Origin: Basidiobolus meristosporus CBS 931.73
Taxonomy: Eukaryota; Basidiobolomycota; Basidiobolomycetes; Basidiobolales; Basidiobolaceae
Assembly: GCA_002104905.1 (NCBI GenBank)
Contig: MCFE01000815.1
Span: forward strand, 1 to 33,660
Length of the DNA: 33,660 nucleotides
Direction of reading: 5' to 3'
Both the position numbers and the translations under genes were made by a program. This document shows, in pieces, positions 1-10,439 of this stretch. Within the stretch, counting starts at the first letter, position 1, and every line of letters starts with the position of its first letter. The notes under the pieces were generated by a model. It saw nothing but the letters and a program-made list of their open reading frames with translations. It did no database searches and had not been told where the DNA came from.

Positions 1-826
1 GTAACATACTGATATATGTGCTCATATAGCCCCACTTGACTGTCAGACAAGCTTTGATAGGTTATTTTACTGAAATGCAAAATAAATATATCATTACTGA
101 ATGATTGCTGGAAGTAGATTTTACCTAAATCTGCTGCCAATCATAATAAGGCTGAGAATGCAAATTCTGGAGCTGTTAGCTGCCATTTGGACTACCCATA
201 ATGGAAGAAGATCCTAAAAACAAGCTCCCTGAATTGGCAGAGTTGTGATGACAAGTAATAACATGTATATCCACCTGGAGTACAGATATGGGCTGCATGA
301 TTGATTGGAAGAATGCTGCAGTTGTGTTAAGCACTTAAATGCCAGAACCAATGTACCAGGAGGAAGAGTTGAAGCTGTTAGACATGTTGTCACTCTCTAT
401 CAGTATCAAAGCAATGTGAGAAAGTATTATACCAGTCTAGCAAAATCAACTCAAGAAAGTACTACAGCCAGCCAAAAAGATTGAAGCAAACAATTGCAAG
501 CCTGATTGGGGTATATAGCAAAGCAACAATTGGCCAATATGCAACCAAGAGCCACTCATTAGAAAACATAATATTTTATACTTGTTATTAATATACCATT
601 TATTACAGTGGAAGAAAACACTTGGTGGTATTAAGTAACTATGGAACAAGTCTGAAAAACTGTCATTAATTAAGTTACTGCCAAGCTCTACAACTCAAAA
701 TACTAAAATATTGGAGCCTTATACCAAATTTCCAATGAAACTGGTGTTCAATACAGTATTTTTCATCAGATTTGTTTACCTACAACAAAAGTTGTGATTG
801 ATCTAAGTGGATGCCAATTTTGATTA
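1..826. other. No recognisable gene; AT-rich intergenic or decayed DNA
   Basis: Reading all frames here I see only short stop-ridden stretches and no domain I recognise. The end at 827 is set by the start of homology to the CACTA copy at 17552. The stretch may hold decayed transposon sequence, because it lies between other elements, but nothing in it matches the other repeats of this window that I could detect. Confidence 0.5.
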
Positions 827-969
827 CTCTATGAATAATAATTGTGATGATCCTGTTAAAAGGCCATCACAAAGTTAAAGTCATGTGTCTAAGAGATATT
901 GATCCTGTCAGTACACCATGTAAATACTGTTGAAAAATAATTGCACCCCAATTTAAAAAAAACTAGTAA

Positions 970-2995
970 TTAAAGCTTCAGGTACAACTCAATTATAATT
1001 GCTTTGACCTGTACAAGTCCCTATACCCAAAACTAACATTGAGCCCAACCCCACACTCAGCAAGTAACACTATTAGAATCCACCATTCAGTAAATATTTC
1101 TATTAGAACACCCTTTTTCCATGACTTTGGCAGGAATCCTGCGGCTTTATGCCACTGTACATTCACTGGCTCCTATATGTCCTGGTCTTCAGCTGGTACT
1201 GCAAGGTCTAGTACTTCATCTGCCAGTCTTTGCAATAAATACCTGCAATATTCATGTGAAATTTCTTGAGCACTGCTCATGAAGAAGTGCTGCAACCTCT
1301 TAGTGGCCTATTAATGGCCCAAAATTCCCCCGCAGGCATTGTGATAGTCTTTTGAGTACTTGACATTGTTGCATTGTCTGTCAGTGGGATCTCTTCTCTG
1401 TCTACAATGGAGGCGGTGGTGGACAAATTGCTTTTCTTGGCAAACTCATCTACCTCACTGGAATGTAGGTCAACAGGCTGTGCTTCCAACCTATGAGAAA
1501 AAAGCTTTTGTCTTGTTGGGCATTCTTTGTGTCTATGAGGAGATTCAGCCCATTCTGGGCTGATGGCATTAACTGGTGCAAACTACAGCTTTTCTCTCAT
1601 ACTTCCCTCTCTCTGGCTTGGGTAATGTTTTTCTCTTTACCCTTACCTTTATTACTGCCAAGTTTTTCACTGCTACTTTAAATCAGTGCTTCTTGTATTG
1701 TGCTTTGTTTTCTCCTTGAAGAATGCTGTACTGAAGCATCTTTTTTTGCCTGCTTGACCATTGCCTGCACTCTCCTGGCTACCTACTATTTTTTTATTGC
1801 TTGTCTGGGACTATTGGCCCTGCTTGTAATGAGTGCCTGAGAAAGCTGCAGGTTTTATCAATGCCAGGTTCTTTGCTGCTATTGTGACTGAGTGTTTCTT
1901 GTGATAAATTACATTTTCTCCTTGATAGATGCTACACTGATTCATCTGTTTCTGTCTGCCTGTCCCTTACTGGCACTCCTCAAGCTATCTGATGTTTTTT
2001 TACTACTTGTTTAGAGCTTTCAGCCAAAGCTTGTGACAAGCTCTTGAGGAAGCTGCTGGTTTTTAGCAGTGGCACCTTTGTTTTCTGCTATTCTTGAGAT
2101 ACCTTCTGAGCATACAAATGCTGGCCCAAAATCTGTTTGCTTGCTTGAATCTAGGATATAGCTCATGGAACAAGTCAGGTGCATTCTGCTTAGCCATCAG
2201 TCCCTGATGTTCCCATGGCATGCTGGCCTTAAGATTATGCTATGCTAGACTTCTAACAGCCTTTGAATATTGGCCCACACCTCATCATTGCACTTAATGG
2301 CTTCACAGATCTTCAATGTCTTTTGATTTTTAGGCATGGGAATAAGCACCACAGACTCTCACTCCCATTCTATGATAGGCTTTTCTGTTGGCTCTATCTC
2401 TGGGCACTAATGTTGTGCTTCAAAGATTGAATGGTGTTCCTATGCTGTTACATTAGGAAATGGCCCAATTCATGGCTGTAATATCAAGCTACTTGGGTTC
2501 CTTCTAGGCAGCAAAGATGCCGTGTTCCCTACCTGAGATACTGATTGCTCTATATGTATTATTTGCTCATCCTGTTTCTGGAACATTTGATGACTTCTCT
2601 GGGCCATAACATGTATCCTATCAGGTACTGCACATAACTACCTCATCAATGCTTTGGTATGAGCTGACAACATACTTGCAATATGGGTGGTGGTAATGTT
2701 ATGTTGGCCATTTGCTGGTCTTCAACAGAGGGTACTGCATTTACTCCATTCTCATGTGCCTGAGCATTATGGTCAACTTGCAGTTCTGCAGAGGTTCTAA
2801 TCTGCCTACTTGGCTGAGAGCCCAAGGAGTCTGCATTGTTACCTTTGGTGGGCACACTGTCAACATGGCCTTTTTTGGATGCAGCCCTGCTTGTTGCACT
2901 GAATGTCAAAGCAAGCTGTTGTCCAGCTACTCTTCAGCTGCTGTCAACAGTGGGGTTTAATTGGGAACCAGACAACTTTGCTTTACTTTTTCTTA
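970..2995 (-). pseudogene. CACTA companion ORF2, copy 1 (decayed)
   Basis: This is the minus-strand second gene of the transposon. It is colinear over about 2 kb with 17883-19947. The best stretch (2646-2909) reads MTFSATSRAASKKG, then NNADSLGSQPSRQ, then ITLPPPILQ. A further block at 1277-1489 ends MPAGEFWAINRPLRGCSTSS. The equivalent start codon is lost: the ATATATA context is kept but no ATG lies in the MPPKNK position. Several stops and frameshifts interrupt the frame. I do not recognise the family. The product would be a hydrophilic Ser/Lys/Gln-rich protein with a central coiled coil and a Trp-rich C-terminus. Position beside Tnp2 suggests an accessory transposition protein, by analogy with TnpA of plant CACTA elements; that role is inference. 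Confidence 0.6.
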
Positions 2996-3221
2996 GTATA
3001 TATAGGGAAGTGAGTCATACCAAAGTGGAAATAGAAAAACATATATGTGTGTATGTGGTCCCACAACTTAATTCATAATGCATACTATGGCAGGCCATCA
3101 TTGAATTTCACATTCACATATGTGCAATGTTTCAAATACAAGACTCTCTTAAATTCACACAAGTATCAACAGAAAAATGCTATAATAGCATAACATTGTT
3201 GAGTGTCAAGCTGTTTGCCCC

Positions 3222-3385
3222 ATGGAGAAGACTACTTTGATTCAATGCCATTGGAAAAGAGAAAAAAGACCATGTGGCTATTGTAACAAGCCTCTCAGCC
3301 ATGAAGCATGCAGGCAGCAAAGCAAGTATTACAAGGCTCATGGATAGTGTTTTGTCACACAAGTAATATTTTGACCATTCATCAG
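3222..3385 (+). pseudogene. Tnp2-type transposase, N-terminal fragment, copy 1
   Basis: The fragment starts at an ATG in the context GTTTGCCCCATGGA, shared with copy 4 at 20383. It encodes a short basic region followed by a zinc-finger-like motif, RPCGYCNKPLSHEACRQQSK, with CxxC and a downstream H/C pair. Two stops follow (HG then stop; VIF then stop), and the gene is cut off at the TA where MITE A begins. The domain order (zinc finger, then the Tnp2 catalytic region seen in copies 3 and 4) agrees with the Plavaka group of fungal transposases. The gene is divergent from ORF2 at 970-2995 and would share its promoter region. Confidence 0.6.
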
Positions 3386-3387
3386 TA

Positions 3388-4115
3388 GACTTGCTTGGTT
3401 GGATAGTGCCACATTGAGCCATGAGTGTCAAATAGTGCCATAATGTGCCAGAGAGGCATAGCATACCTAAACTTGGCAACAGAGTGTAAAGCATAGCTCC
3501 TCATCTTCATGCAAAGCGGCCCATGTATTTCACCCCCATGCTGGAGAAATTCCATTTTTTGACCGTTTTTTTGGATCAATGTTGTGCAGGATGTGTAAGA
3601 GCTCAGAAGGACTGAAGACAAGCATCTGGTACTCAATACCCATGGCACTCTGAATCTAGCTCCTGTGGCTTGTATCAGGTCACAAACATGAATGGCACTA
3701 TCTTGGTCCACTGGTACTATCTGGCACTAAAAGTGCTTTGTATAGGTTTTACTTTAGGGCTACTATTTAATATAGTGCCAGATAGTACCAGTGGACCAAG
3801 ATAGTGCCATTCATGTTTGTGACCTGATACAAGCCACAGGAGCTAGATTCAGAGTGCCATGGGTATTGAGTACCAGATGCTTGTCTTCAGTCCTTCTGTG
3901 CTCTTACACATTCTGCACAACAATGATCCAAAAAAAATGGTCAAAAAATGAATTGTTGCCAGCACAATGGGTGAGCACAGGGGCTGCTTTGTACAAAGAT
4001 GAAGAGCTATATTTCACACTCTGTGGCCAATTTTAGGTCTGCTATGCCTCTCTGGTGCACTATGGCATCATTTGGCACCCATGGCTCAATGTGTCACTAT
4101 TCAACAGAACAGGTC
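3388..4115. mobile_element. Palindromic MITE A (728 bp, TA target duplication)
   Basis: The element is a near-complete inverted repeat. The left arm 3388-3727 and right arm 3775-4115 are about 340 bp each, around a 47-bp loop. The ends read GACTTG...CAGGTC, flanked by TA at 3386-3387 and 4116-4117. It belongs to the same family as D, E, F and G. It has no coding capacity for a transposase; the identical small ORFs in each arm follow from the palindrome. Near each end a TGCC or similar motif recurs every 9-10 bp (3407, 3417, 3426, 3436, 3446). It joins CACTA copy 1 to copy 2, which lie head to head around it. Confidence 0.85.
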
Positions 4116-4117
4116 TA

Positions 4118-5083
4118 TTGCACCTACATGAATGTTAGATTCAATGATGACCTGCCATAGTGAGCATTATAAATAAAGTTGTGGCACCACAAACATCTGT
4201 ATATGTAACACCAATTTCACCTTTGGTTTGACTCACTTCCATATATATGCAGCCAAAAAATAAAGCAAAGTTGCATGGTTCCCAACCACACACCACCACT
4301 GACAGCAGCAGAAGAATGGTCAGACAACAGCTTGCTTTGACATACTGTGCAGCAAGTGGAGCTACAACTAAAAAAGGCTCAGTGGACAGTGTGTCCACTA
4401 AAGGTAATAATGTGCACTTCTAAGGCTCTCAGTCAAGTTGGCTATTGGGAATCTCTGCAGAGCCACAAGCTGACCAAGTTGCTGTGGCAGATAAGAATGT
4501 AGCAAGAGCACTACCTCCAGCCAGAGACCAGCAAGTGGCCATCATAACATCACCACCACCAGTATTAGCAAGTATGTTGTCAGCTTATACCAAAGCATTA
4601 ATGAGGCAATTAGGTGCAGTGGCTGCTAGGATAAATACAATGGCCCAGAGTGATCAGGAAATAGTCCAGAAACAGGATGAGCAGACAAAAGATGCAGAGA
4701 GATCAATATCCTGTATTGAGTAAGCACTATCTATACTGCAAAGAAGGAACTTTAGTAGCTCATATCACATCCAAGAATTGAGCCATTTCCCAATGTAACA
4801 GCAGGGGAACACTGTACAGCCTTTGAAGCACAACAACAGTGCTCAAGGATAAAGCCCACAGAAAAACCTATTACCACATAGGAGCAGCAGAATGTAGAGT
4901 TTATACCAAAGCCTAAGAATCAAAAGACATTGGAGATCCATGAAGCCATTGAGTGCAATGATGAGAGTGGGCTAACATTCAAAAGGCTGTTAGAAGTTTA
5001 GAACACCTACACCTTGAGACCAGTATACTGTTGGACCATTGGGAACTCAAGGTCAAGCAGAATGCACCTGACTTGCTCCATGA
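4118..5083 (+). pseudogene. CACTA companion ORF2, copy 2 (5' half with upstream region)
   Basis: The upstream region 4118-4246 matches the ORF2 promoter side of copies 1, 3 and 4. A start codon lies at 4247 in the context TATATATGC, giving MQPKNKAKL. The frame then runs with one stop near 4420 (after VHF) to a second stop at 4721-4723. It includes SPPPVLASMLSAYTKALMRQ and a likely coiled coil (ARINTMAQSDQEIVQKQDEQ). Homology to the other copies continues through KPTEKP and the IECNDE-like block until about 5083, where the gypsy-1 LTR begins. The 3' half is absent. It is a pseudogene, but this is the best-preserved N-terminal frame in the window. Confidence 0.6.
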
Positions 5084-5557
5084 CACAATCTCATGACATC
5101 CTTGACCTTGCATGATTTGACCAAATCTAGTTGGTGAAGAGATTGCAGTTCCTTCTAGAAAGTTCTACTGCATTCTAGCAACTACTGGAAAGCTCCAAGT
5201 CAACATTACACAATGGAACATTCTATGGAAGCTTCCCTTTGGAAATTATGTAGCTCACTACCATATATGGTAGTTGCATGTTGCATAACCTAGTTGCATG
5301 ATTAGCTGACTCATGTCATATCCCCATGTAATGTTCTAATCTGTTCTTTAGTATATTTCTATCTTGACACACTTACTGTGCCTTGCCCCAAAACCCATCA
5401 TTATTAGCCAATATCTCATGGCATCTATATTGCCAAAAAGTATATATAGATATATCCCCCCTTATGTGTTCCTCAGTCTGATAATCACAGGTCTTGAATA
5501 AACAGCCTTGCCTTGTTGATCCACACCTAAGTCCTTTCCTGGTCCTGCCTTGTGTCA
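5081..5557 (+). repeat. 5' LTR of gypsy element 1
   Basis: The stretch begins TGACACAA and ends TTGTGTCA, an 8-bp terminal inverted repeat with TG...CA ends. It holds a TATA-like TATATATAGA at 5441 and a polyadenylation-type AATAAA at 5497. It starts exactly where homology to ORF2 stops. The end could instead be 5567 (CATAACA), which would place a weak initiator-tRNA primer-site-like TTTATCAGA just after it. No target duplication is visible because the 3' end of the element is lost. Confidence 0.55.
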
Positions 5558-5567
5558 TTTCATAACA

Positions 5568-5935
5568 GCTTTATCAGACACCTCTTGATTTACCTGTGGA
5601 TCTCTACCTTCTACTTAAAGTTCTTGAGAAGAGCTTGTAAAGGAATACCTACTGTCAGTATCACCCTATATCTTTCCCTAGTCTTGTCCTCTAAAGGCAA
5701 GGATATTTCATCTTTGCAAAATTATTGGCCAAAGCTGCATTCACTTTATTACCCTGCTGGTGTAGTATACAGCTGTTACAGTATTGGAAGCCTTAGTACA
5801 ATACTCTATCAAAGGATGTCAAAGCCATTACATGGTGAAGTGTTCTTAACTTATTCAAGGTTAGGAACTGTAGCTCAATAATTGTATTCTTGACAATCTA
5901 GTAGCTTTATAACCCATATATTAGCTAGTAGCATC
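5568..5935 (+). other. Untranslated leader of gypsy element 1
   Basis: This lies between the LTR and the first gag-like codons. I see no convincing domain, only short frames. Its position fits the leader and the start of gag. Confidence 0.3.
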
Positions 5936-6265
5936 CAGTACTCTTGAACAAGCTCAAGAAACCTCTCCACCTCCTGCTACCCCAACATGTCCAGTCCAGA
6001 GTACATCTTTGCAAGCATCATGGCTGTCTTTGCCCAGCTGTAACAAGACAGTGCAGATCTCAGAAACACTGCTGCACAGCTTCAGAGCCAAAATACTCAA
6101 TAGCCTATCCATACTCCATCCTACCATGATCAAAAGATCCCTTCCACCACCAAGTTCATTGGCTGCCAAAATAAGTTCTGAGGTTTCATCAACATAGTTG
6201 AACACCACTTGTTGCTGCAACCCAATTGGATCTGAACAGATCAAGCAAAAGTAGGATATATCCCT
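5936..6265 (+). pseudogene. Gypsy element 1 gag fragment
   Basis: One plus frame reads ETSPPPATPTCPVQSTSLQA, then a Gln-rich stretch with stops, then FINIVEHHLLLQPNW and TDQAK. The pattern of a Pro/Thr-rich leader followed by F.N.VE..LLLQPN and a later TD.AK is what fungal Ty3/gypsy capsid (gag) proteins show. The frame carries stops consistent with C-to-T decay. It breaks off near 6265, where copia-1 begins in the opposite direction. Gag normally continues into a zinc knuckle and protease; both are missing here. The matching pol part resumes at 9321. Confidence 0.55.
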
Positions 6266-6269
6266 AAAC

Positions 6270-8941
6270 AATAGCCAATATTAGTCTGATGGACTTAAAC
6301 TTGGCTACCGGTGCAAAGGTCTCAGTATAGTCAGGTCCTTTTGTTTGAGAGTATCCTTTGGCTACAAGTCTTGCTTTGTATCTTTCAATTTTATCATCAG
6401 CCTTGTATTTTGTCTTGAAGACCCATCTGCATCCAATTGATTTTTGGTTGAATAGTAATTTGACTAAGTCCCAAATTTGATTTTCCATCAGGGCCTGATA
6501 TTCCTTGGTCATTGCAGATCTCCAAAGCTTTGTCTGAGGGCTATTTAGGGCCTCTTTTACAGTCTGGGGCTCATCAATATGGACTGAATAGGCATAGGCT
6601 AAGTTTGTACCCTCATTGATACAGTAATTTGCGCTATTTCTTGTCCAATTGGATATCTGGGCATATGATACTGAAATGATCACTTCTGCAATATTCCTGG
6701 GCACTGATTCTGGCTGAACCACAGCTGTAGAGTCCTCTGGACTGAAAAGAATTTCATTGTTTTGCACTGATTCAATCCTGACAATTGGTGGACTTGAGAT
6801 CAAATTTTTGTCATCATCTGATGTCATTTTTTGTAAAAATTTTGAATTTTCATCAAACAACACATCCCTGGACTTGATTAGCTTCTTTGCTTTGGTATAG
6901 TAGAGTCTGTATGCCTTACTTGCATTGCAGTAGCCCAAAAATATGCATTTTACACTTTTTGGCTCAAATTTTGACTGATTTCCGGCCAGTTTTTTGGCAT
7001 ATGTTGTACACCCAAACATTCTTAGATGTTCTGCACTTGATCTGTATCCTTACCATGCTTCAAATGGAGTATAATCACAAAATATTCTGTTATTACTCCT
7101 ATTTTTAAGATACACAGCAGTGGCAACTGATTCTGCCCAAAAATCATAGGATAATTTTTGATCATGGATAACAGAACTTGCCATATCAATTATTGATCTG
7201 TTAACACGTTCTGCTACTCCATTTTGCTGTGGGGATTATGGTACAGTATTCTCTTGCTTTATCTCATGAATTTTGCAGAAGTGGATAAAGAGTTCTGAGG
7301 TATATTCTCCACCATTGTCAGATTGTATTTTCTTGATTTTTTCACCAGTTTCTCTCTCCACCATGGCTTTAAGCTCCCTGAGCTTAGCCAGAGCTTCTTC
7401 CTTTCTCTCCATGAAGTAGACCCATGTGTATTTTGTATAATCATCAATAAAAGTGATTAAATACTTCATCCTGCCTAGGGATAAATTTTACATAGGTCCA
7501 CAGATCTGAGTGAATTAGATCTAACTTTTTCTTAGTTTTGATTAACCCAGAGCTCTTGGATGGTTGTCTGGCTTGTTTCCCATATGTGCAGGCTTCACAG
7601 TGCTCCAAATTAGCTGGGGGATCAGTTTTCACTCCAGAAATTAGCTGATCTTTGATCATTTTGCGCAAAAAATTGAAATTGATGTGCCCAAATCTCTTGT
7701 GCTAAAGCATTGGTGTTTCTTCATTTAAGTTACTTATATTGGCTTCCAAATAGGATGGAATATAAGTCAGCTTGTATAGGTTCAGATCTCTGATACCCAA
7801 AGCAATATGGGCACCATTTTGATCAGTGATCTTGCATCCTGAATTGTCAAAGCTGAAACTGAGTCCATCTGCAGTGACCTTGCTTACAGATGGTAGGTTC
7901 TTGGCTTTTTCTGGTAAATAGAGTACTTCTTTAAAGGTCAGTGTATGGCTTTCTTCACTGCTTCTTAGGTTTACTTGGATAGTTCCTTCTCCCACTGCAT
8001 CAAGTGTTCTATTGTCACCCATGAAAACCTTCTTAATTGGAATTTCTTGATATTGGGTAAAAAGTTCTTTTTGGTGTGTAAAGTGTTGAGATGCTCCAGA
8101 GTCAATATACCACTTCTGAGAATCCTTATTTGTGGTCATGTTTAGTGCATATATGAATAGTATATCTTCAGTTGTTGGAGCATTTCCATATTCAGGCTTC
8201 TTTTGCTGATTATCTTTCTTTTTGAGACACTGGTCTGATGTGTGTCCTTTCCTTTTGCAGTAGTTAAAAAACAGGTTGCTGTTACCTTTGTAGGGTCTTG
8301 GGTACCTCCTTTGTTGGTTATCATTGCTTATTAAGGCATTTTCTTCTTCCTTCTTATTGGCGCTTGATTTTCTTAATTCTTCATGCAGGAGCCTTCCATA
8401 TATGTAATTTAAGGTCAAATCTTCAGTTCTGGACTCTAAGGCTGATACAAGGCCCTGAAACATGTCTGTCAGGCTAGTCAGGATGGTAACTATCACATCC
8501 TCATCAGTAGTTGGTACGCCCACAGATTCCATCTCATCTACCAGCATGGTTATTCTGTTAATTAGATTTTTCATTTCTTCTCCTGGCGGCATCTTTGTAG
8601 TAAAGAGTTTTTGTCTCATATACATTTTCTTAGCAGCTGAACATGACTGGTAGGTGTCTTCTAGTGCCTTCCAGGCATTCTTTGCCGTCTTTGCTCTTGA
8701 GCATTGAATTAGCAATTTGTCTTTAATATAGAGGCAAATGCAGTTAAAGGCACTTTGTTCTTTCTTCTGGTACTTTAAGGCTTCCTCTCTCATGTTTTTA
8801 GGAGGGCATTCTTCTCCCATGACAATATCCCAAAGTCTCTTTCTTGTAGCAGCATCTTCATCTCACCTTCCACACTTGGTAGTTAGCTCCTTCCAACTTT
8901 TCAGCGGAGAGAAAAAATCCTGTAATAGCAGTAGTAGACAT
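6270..8941 (-). pseudogene. Copia-1 Gag-Pol polyprotein (decayed)
   Basis: The start is taken at 8941 (MSTTAITGFFLSAEKLEGAN), 18 bases after the primer site. Gag of the UBN2 type follows after a frameshift near 8860 (KTAKNAWKALEDTYQ, then LLHEELRKSS). A zinc knuckle lies near 8230-8265 (YCKRKGHTSDQC; the first Cys is replaced). The aspartic protease is WYIDSGASQHFT near 8100, and the pre-integrase motif HKRFGHI near 7690 is preceded by a TGG-to-TAG stop. The integrase core has IHSDLW, then ITFIDDYTKYTWVYF, then QSDNGGEY near 7310. RT begins with WRSAMTKEYQALMENQIWDL, then CRWVFKTKYKADD, and stops at FAPVAKFKSIRLILAIV, before the YVDD motif. Stops and at least two frameshifts make it dead, but long open stretches remain (8820-7702 and 7019-6264). 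Confidence 0.9.
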
Positions 8942-8959
8942 TGAAGAGAGTGATAGCTT

Positions 8960-8972
8960 GGGGCTCATAACC
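8960..8972 (-). promoter_or_regulatory. Copia-1 primer-binding site (half-tRNA type)
   Basis: The minus strand reads GGTTATGAGCCCC directly after the LTR end. This is complementary to the anticodon stem-loop of initiator tRNA-Met (GGGCTCATAACC), not to the tRNA 3' end. It is identical to the site of copia-2 at 31106. Drosophila copia is known to use such an internal tRNA-iMet fragment as primer. Confidence 0.75.
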
Positions 8973-9320
8973 AGTTGTAAGAGTCTTGGTGATATTGGAA
9001 GTGATTGGGAGGACAAGTAGATTATGTGGTTTTCACTTAATGATTTACTGAATGTTAAAGTAGTATTTATACTTTTACCTGGTCTTGGCATAACAAACAT
9101 GTAAAATAGGTTAAGAAAGGTCCCAAGAACATGTGTGCAAAGTTTAGGGCTGTGTGACAACTTTGAGAATTTTCATGTTCTGGGTACCTGTTATTTTGGT
9201 GAAAATATTCCAAGTAAATCCCAACAAGGAATTTTGGTCAGTTTTCTCTAGGATTTGAAGGTGATGATCTAAGTGACTAAGTTAGGTGAGTATTTAGGTG
9301 GAAATATAAATTTTACATCA
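8973..9320 (-). repeat. 5' LTR of copia element 1
   Basis: This 348-bp LTR on minus starts TGATGTAA and ends TTACAACT. The family consensus seen at 13440-13789 is TGTTGTAA...TTACAACA. Both LTRs share CACCTAAATA, TTCCTTGTTGGGATTTACTT, and a TATA box in the context AAAAGTATAAATACTA. Confidence 0.85.
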
Positions 9321-10370
9321 CCATTGACCTTGAAGACAGAAAAACCTAACCTTTTGGCCCTATCTACAACCTCTCACAGCCTGAGTTGAAAGAACTCCAT
9401 GGCTATATCAAAGAGAACCTCCAGAAAGGCTTTATTATGCACTCCAAGTCCCCTGCCAGTTCCCCAATCATCTTTGTCAACAAAAAGGATAGTACCCTTA
9501 GGATGTGTGTAGACTACTGTGCACTGAATAACATCACAATCAAGAACCACTACCTTTTGCCCCTTATCAACACCCTGTTGGATCAGGTCTCTGTTGCCAA
9601 AGTATTTACCAAAATTGATCTCAGAGGAGCTTTTAACCTTGTCAGGATCAAGCCTGGCAATGAATGGAAACCTACCTTCCAAACCTCATATGGTTGCTTT
9701 GAGTATAAAGTTATGCAATTTGGTCTCATCAATGCCCCAGCTGTCTTTCAACACCTAATGAATGACATATCCCTTGAGTACCTTGACCAATCTGTGGTTA
9801 TCTACCTTAGGATATTATGATCTACTCCAAGACTCAAGAATAACATAATGCATATGTGAAGAAAGTCTTGACCAAGCTTGACACTGTTGGCTTCTATGCC
9901 AAGCTAGAAAAATTTGAGCTTGACCAGAAAGAAGTTGAGTTCCTAGGTTATCACATTGGCTCAAATGGAACAAGAATGGACCACAAGAAAGTAGAAGCCA
10001 TCCAGTCCTAGAAAACTCCCTGTTCTGTAAAACAATTGCAATCCTTCCTTGGATTTGCCAACTTCTACTGTAAGTTCATTGCCAGCTACCCCAAGATAGT
10101 TACTCCCTTGACAAAGCTCACCCAGAAAAATCTGCCCTTTGCCTGGGATGAGGAACAGTCTCAGTCCTTTGATTCTATCAAGAAATCCCTCTTGTGTGCC
10201 CCCTGCTTGCCCAGCCTGACCTGGAGAAACCTCTCATCAAAGAAACCAATACCTCTGACTTTGCCCTTGATGTCATCCTTTCCCAGTATGATGACAAGAA
10301 TGTGCTATGGCCTATTGCATTCTACTATTGAAAGTTTACTCCAGCTGAAGTAAACTATGATATTAATGTG
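9321..10370 (+). pseudogene. Gypsy element 1 Pol: reverse transcriptase and RNase H
   Basis: The frame enters from the copia boundary with TIDLED, a stop, then [22 protein letters not shown] domains follow in order: [31 protein letters not shown], and [20 protein letters not shown] at 9690-9760. The catalytic YxDD region at 9796-9825 is damaged (VVIYL, then RIL; a shift restores DILIYSK). The connection follows after stops (FELDQKEVEFLGYHIGSNG, then SFLGFANFYCKFIASY near 10055). RNase H follows a frameshift near 10210 (TSDFALDVILSQYDD, FTPAEVNYDIN). Homology ends near 10370. Several stops fit TGG-to-TAG or CAA-to-TAA decay. Integrase is absent. Confidence 0.88.
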
Positions 10371-10439
10371 GTCATCAGTATGAGGATACTGCTGAAAAGC
10401 AAATGAACTGCTCCCAGTGGAAAGCTTTTGCTTCAATAT

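Larger units (their letters stand above)
827..3385. mobile_element. CACTA/Plavaka-like DNA transposon, copy 1 (truncated)
   Basis: This copy has the same order as copy 4 (17552-22085): a terminus beginning CTCTA at 827, ORF2 on minus, an intergenic region of roughly 230 bp, then a Tnp2 gene on plus. Only the first ~55 codons of Tnp2 remain, ending where MITE A starts. The left terminus aligns with copy 4 from ACTCTA through a shared ATGATCC and CATCACAAAGTTAAAGTC, and homology stops left of this point in both. That supports a real element end. The right half of the transposon is missing. The intergenic region has no MITE and serves as the empty site for MITE C. Confidence 0.65.
6266..9320 (-). 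mobile_element. Copia element 1 (minus), 3'-truncated, nested in gypsy element 1
   Basis: The element reads right to left: 5' LTR 8973-9320, primer-binding site 8960-8972, then gag, protease, integrase and the start of RT down to about 6270. It sits between the gag fragment and RT of gypsy element 1, whose frame resumes directly at the outer LTR boundary (TIDLED then [13 protein letters not shown]). The 3' part of RT, RNase H and the 3' LTR are missing, so a deletion probably removed the left end together with the rest of the gypsy gag and protease. No target duplication can therefore be seen. Confidence 0.8.

Noticed and set aside
1-826. Possible transposase C-terminus in the first 800 bases
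   Set aside because: Fragments of frame exist but no conserved block could be matched. Proximity to CACTA copy 1 alone is not enough.
3382-4036. Small ORFs (60-109 codons) repeated in opposite directions in MITEs A and D
   Set aside because: They are mirror copies caused by the palindrome, have no motif, and change or end in other copies. I take them as non-coding.
9374-9682. Minus-strand ORF of 102 codons overlapping gypsy RT
   Set aside because: It lies antisense to a clear RT domain and is a shadow frame.
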